Assembly (NCBI GenBank): GCA_937928795.1
Contig: CALFWB010000066.1
Coordinates: 1-64,000, forward strand
Reading direction: 5' to 3'
From: an uncultured Anaerolineales bacterium
Lineage (GTDB): Bacteria > Chloroflexota > Anaerolineae > Anaerolineales > UBA4823
DNA length: 64,000 bases
A program made the translations under genes and the position numbers. Of this stretch, positions 60,601 through 64,000 are shown piece after piece; the first letter of the stretch is position 1, and each line of letters opens with the position of its first letter. The notes under the pieces are model-generated. The model saw nothing but the letters and a program-made list of their open reading frames with translations. It searched no databases and was not told the DNA's origin.

Positions 60601-61048
60601 ACGTCCGAAGCTGGATTTCATCTCCCCGCGCAATGGGGATACCTTGACGAACCCACTGGTGGAGATTTATCTCTTGGCCGATGCTACTCAATGGTTTAAG
60701 TCCTTTCAACTTGACTTTGGCATTGGCGCCGATCCAAAAGAGTGGACGACCATTGTAAAGCGGAACAACCCCGCCCAACCTAACGATCCGGCGGCAAGTT
60801 GGGAAGTGATGGATTTGCCCAGTGGTTTAGTGACCCTGCGCTTAACGGTCTTTAGTGAGAAGGATACTTACTCAGAAAAGAAAATTCAAGTGATCCTTCA
60901 AGTGCCGACACCCACGCCTACTTTTACGTCAACACCGACTGAAACACCCATACCAACGCAAACCCCTACACCAACCTTTACCCCAACGATTACGGCAACA
61001 CCTTCACCCACAGCAACTGAAACACCGACTTTGACCCCCACACCCTGA
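57698..61048 (+). CDS. Class A penicillin-binding protein (transglycosylase/transpeptidase) with Thr/Pro tail
   Basis: [83 protein letters not shown]. Confidence 0.95.
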   Translation: [1116 protein letters not shown]

Positions 61049-61070
61049 TCAATCCTTCAAGGAGTTAGTG

Positions 61071-62189
61071 ATGAAAATTGTAAAAGTCGATCTCAACAAT
61101 CTTGAGTGGGTGAAACGCTTCATCGCTTTTCCCTTTGAGTTGTATCGCCAGTCGCCGTATTGGGTTCCGCCCCTCTGGGATGAGATGTTGAAAAACTTGA
61201 ATCCCCGTCGTCATCCTTTTTACGAACATTCTCAAGCGGAGTTTTTTCTAGCTCTAGAGGGGAGTCAAATCGTTGGACGGATTGGCGTTCAAGAGAATCG
61301 ACGTCACAATCATTTCCGCAAGGCAAAAGATGCGATTTTTTGCTTTTTTGAATCGATCGATGATGAAAAGGTTGCTCAAGCGTTGTTTGAGACGATTTTT
61401 GATTGGGCAAGAAAACGCGGGCTGGAGAGAGTGATAGGTCCGAAGGGATTGCTGGGTTCGCAGGCGGGCGGCGTTTTAGTGGAAGGTTTTGAGCATTTGC
61501 CAGCTCTATCCATACCCTATAATTTTCCATACTATGACCGTCTGATCGGTGCGGTGGGTTTTGAAAAAGATACCGATCACCTCTCCGGTTATCTGCGAGC
61601 GGATCATCAATTGCCGCAAAGAATACTGCGCATAGCCGAAAGAGTCAAGGAAAAAAGGGGTTTTTGGGTGAAAAATTTTACTTCCAAGGAAGAGATGAAA
61701 CCATGGATTCCAGTTGTTGCTAGGATTCATGCCGCAGCATTTGTCCATAATTACAGCTTTGTTCCACCTACAGAGAAGGAACTGGAGATGATCGCCCATT
61801 CGATTCTCAGTGTTGTGGAGCCCCCTCTGGTTAAAGTGGTGATGAAAGGCGAGGATGTCATCGGATTTCTGATTTCTTATCCGGATATCTCAAGAGGCTT
61901 GCAAAGGGCGAAGGGGAAAATCTTGCCTTTCGGGTGGTTTTGGTTATTGTTGGAGAAGAGAAGGACGAAGTGGTTAAACGTTAACGGAGCGGGCTTGCTC
62001 CCTGAATATTGGGGCTCGGGAGCAAATGTGATCCTCTATACGGAATTGCAAAAGACGGTTAGGCAATATCCTTTTGAACATGTGGAAGTCGTTCAAGTCG
62101 ATGAAAAGAACTTCGCCAGTAAATCGGATATGGAGGCGATCGGAATCACTTGGTATAAACGGCATCGCAATTACCAGCGCGATTTGTAG
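61071..62189 (+). CDS. GNAT-like N-acyltransferase family protein
   Basis: RIGVQENRRHNHF, VIGPKGLLGSQAGGVLVEGF; acyltransferase-like layout. Confidence 0.6.
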   Translation: MKIVKVDLNNLEWVKRFIAFPFELYRQSPYWVPPLWDEMLKNLNPRRHPFYEHSQAEFFLALEGSQIVGRIGVQENRRHNHFRKAKDAIFCFFESIDDEKVAQALFETIFDWARKRGLERVIGPKGLLGSQAGGVLVEGFEHLPALSIPYNFPYYDRLIGAVGFEKDTDHLSGYLRADHQLPQRILRIAERVKEKRGFWVKNFTSKEEMKPWIPVVARIHAAAFVHNYSFVPPTEKELEMIAHSILSVVEPPLVKVVMKGEDVIGFLISYPDISRGLQRAKGKILPFGWFWLLLEKRRTKWLNVNGAGLLPEYWGSGANVILYTELQKTVRQYPFEHVEVVQVDEKNFASKSDMEAIGITWYKRHRNYQRDL

Positions 62190-62229
62190 GTTAGGCAAAA
62201 TAGATTTCTCAGAACGGAGGAGATGAAAG

Positions 62230-63279
62230 ATGAGGGCATGGGTCATTGAGCAAGTTTCAAAAATTGAAGAGACTCCAGCGCCGTTGAAAATGGTCGATCG
62301 GCCTGTTCCGAGAACGGAAGAGGATCAAATTCTTATTGAGGTCGAAACTTGTGGTGTGTGTCATACTGAAATTGATGAAATCGAGGGAAGAGCTGCACCC
62401 CCCGAGTTGCCAATGACCCCCGGTCATCAGGTTGTTGGCAAGGTCGTAGAGCGAGGAAGCGAGGCTAAAAGGTTTCAAGTTGGGGATCGAGTGGGGGTAG
62501 CCTGGATTTATCAGGCTTGTGGGAGTTGTCCCTTCTGTTTGCGAGGGCAAGAGAACCTTTGCCCGCAATTCAAAGCCACCGGGCGAGATGCGCACGGTGG
62601 CTACGCTGAGTATATGGCGGTCAAAGAAAGTTTTGCTTATGCTATTCCTCCTCAGTTGGATGCTCTGCGGGCAGCCCCCTTGTTATGCGCCGGCGCAATC
62701 GGCTATCGATCCCTGAGGCTTACGCAACTGCAAAATGGGATGAGGCTTGGCTTGAGCGGCTTTGGCGCTTCGGCCCATTTAGTTTTATTAATGGCAAAAG
62801 CGTTATATCCGCAGAGCGAGATTTATGTCTTTTCGCGCAGCGAAGGCGAGCGAGAGTTTGCCAAGCAGCTCGGAGCGGTTTGGGCTGGCGCTATCGAGGA
62901 GAGAACTCCGCAACCGCTGGATGCGATCATTGATACCACTCCTGTTTGGAAACCGATCGTTGAAGCTTTACGGAATTTATCACCCGCTGGCAGGCTGGTC
63001 ATTAATGCCATTCGCAAAGAGGATTCTGATCGGCATCTGTTGGCTGAAGTCGATTATCCCTCTCAACTATGGTTGGAAAAAGAGATCAAAAGTGTTGCCA
63101 ATGTTACCCGTAAGGACGTAGAAGATTGTTTGCAATTGGTTGCCCGCGAAGATATCCGTCCTGAAGTACAAGTTTATCCTTTTGAGGCGGCTAATCAAGC
63201 GCTCTTGGACTTGAGGAATCGCAAAATCAAAGGAGCCAAGGTTCTCCAAATTGCTAGAAACATGCAGAGGATCGCCTAG
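62230..63279 (+). CDS. Zinc-dependent alcohol dehydrogenase family protein
   Basis: CGVCHTEIDEIEG, PMTPGHQVVGKVVERG, GVAWIYQACGSCPFCLRGQENLC. Confidence 0.93.
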   Translation: MRAWVIEQVSKIEETPAPLKMVDRPVPRTEEDQILIEVETCGVCHTEIDEIEGRAAPPELPMTPGHQVVGKVVERGSEAKRFQVGDRVGVAWIYQACGSCPFCLRGQENLCPQFKATGRDAHGGYAEYMAVKESFAYAIPPQLDALRAAPLLCAGAIGYRSLRLTQLQNGMRLGLSGFGASAHLVLLMAKALYPQSEIYVFSRSEGEREFAKQLGAVWAGAIEERTPQPLDAIIDTTPVWKPIVEALRNLSPAGRLVINAIRKEDSDRHLLAEVDYPSQLWLEKEIKSVANVTRKDVEDCLQLVAREDIRPEVQVYPFEAANQALLDLRNRKIKGAKVLQIARNMQRIA

Positions 63280-63287
63280 CTCGAGTT

Positions 63288-64000
63288 CTACTGAGATGTG
63301 TCCTTCAGCGCTTCCTCAATAACGCCTTCAAACACCTCATAGGGCTGAGCGCCGATAATCGCTTTGCCGTTGATGAGGAAGGAGGGTGTGCTTGTCAGTC
63401 CAATTTGACGGGCGAATCGGGTTTGTTGGAGGACGGTAGCCGTATAACGCCCGCTGTCTAGGCATTCTGAGAAGGTTTTGCTGTCCAAATTTAATTGTTG
63501 GGCAAGAGCTTTTAGGTTTTCACTGCTGTAGTCGGGCGTGTTTCCGCCTTCTCTTTGGGCAAATAGCAGCTCATGATATTCCCAAAACTTACCTTGTTCT
63601 GCAGCGCATTCGCTGGCGACCGCCGCGCGAACGGAGTCTTCTCCTAAGATGGCAAGGTGCACAAAGCCCAAATAAACTTTGCCTTGATCGATGTATGTCG
63701 CAAAGATCTTCTTGCCGGTCTCCAAATTGTATTTGGCGCAATAAGGGCAGCGAAAATCGCTAAATTCATACATCCGCACGGGGGCTTGCTCGTTGCCGAT
63801 GTAGTTTTCGGTTTGGCTTGCCAGCAAGTCAAGCATTTGTTGGCGGTTGCTCTGGTCCTGAGTGGTTGGGTTTTGACCAAGAGCGGCGGTTGGACGAGCT
63901 GCTTGCGTTGGGTTTGCGTTTGGACGGAGATAATATCCGAGGAGAAAGCCGGCGAGGAAGGTGATAAGAAGTGCAATGGGGAACGTCCAGCTATAAACCG
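63288..64000 (-). CDS. DsbA-family thioredoxin-like protein, 5' end beyond the window
   Basis: EFSDFRCPYCAKYNLETGKK; frame stays open to 64000 through a TM anchor LYSWTFPIALLITFLAGFLLGYYL. Confidence 0.9.
   Translation of the reverse strand, partial: VYSWTFPIALLITFLAGFLLGYYLRPNANPTQAARPTAALGQNPTTQDQSNRQQMLDLLASQTENYIGNEQAPVRMYEFSDFRCPYCAKYNLETGKKIFATYIDQGKVYLGFVHLAILGEDSVRAAVASECAAEQGKFWEYHELLFAQREGGNTPDYSSENLKALAQQLNLDSKTFSECLDSGRYTATVLQQTRFARQIGLTSTPSFLINGKAIIGAQPYEVFEGVIEEALKDTSQ

Noticed and set aside
1-64000. CRISPR arrays, rRNA genes, prophage or restriction/defence loci
   Set aside because: No regularly spaced repeats, rRNA motifs or matching protein families were seen while reading the window

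Overview
The window looks like a bacterial chromosome segment, probably Anaerolineae/Chloroflexota from gene content and protein style (inference, no search run). Most of it is ordinary housekeeping and metabolic genes: psuK-psuG, rarD, glpD, maeB, selA, tsaD, glgP, cydAB plus a fused cydDC, ilvE, rsmI, kbl-like, PBP1A and others. The most interesting region is the first ~4.6 kb, which has the architecture of a decayed integron. A truncated, frameshifted IntI-like tyrosine recombinase lies on the minus strand (141-626), followed by two gene cassettes on the plus strand (771-3519 and 3520-4514). Each cassette's 5' end is complementary to the R'' arm of its own attC: 11/11 bp for cassette 1 and 13/14 bp for cassette 2. 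The array stops about 130 bp before a tRNA-Leu(TAA). Three of the four recognisable cassette genes carry disabling mutations. Other notable signals are: three copies of a 78-bp palindromic MITE-like element, one flanked by a perfect 9-bp target duplication; a second hairpin MITE-like element (~123 bp); a perfect 20-bp inverted-repeat operator candidate upstream of an ABC operon; a 24-bp tandem repeat; two Thr/Pro-repeat surface proteins; and two adjacent c-di-AMP-receptor-like genes.
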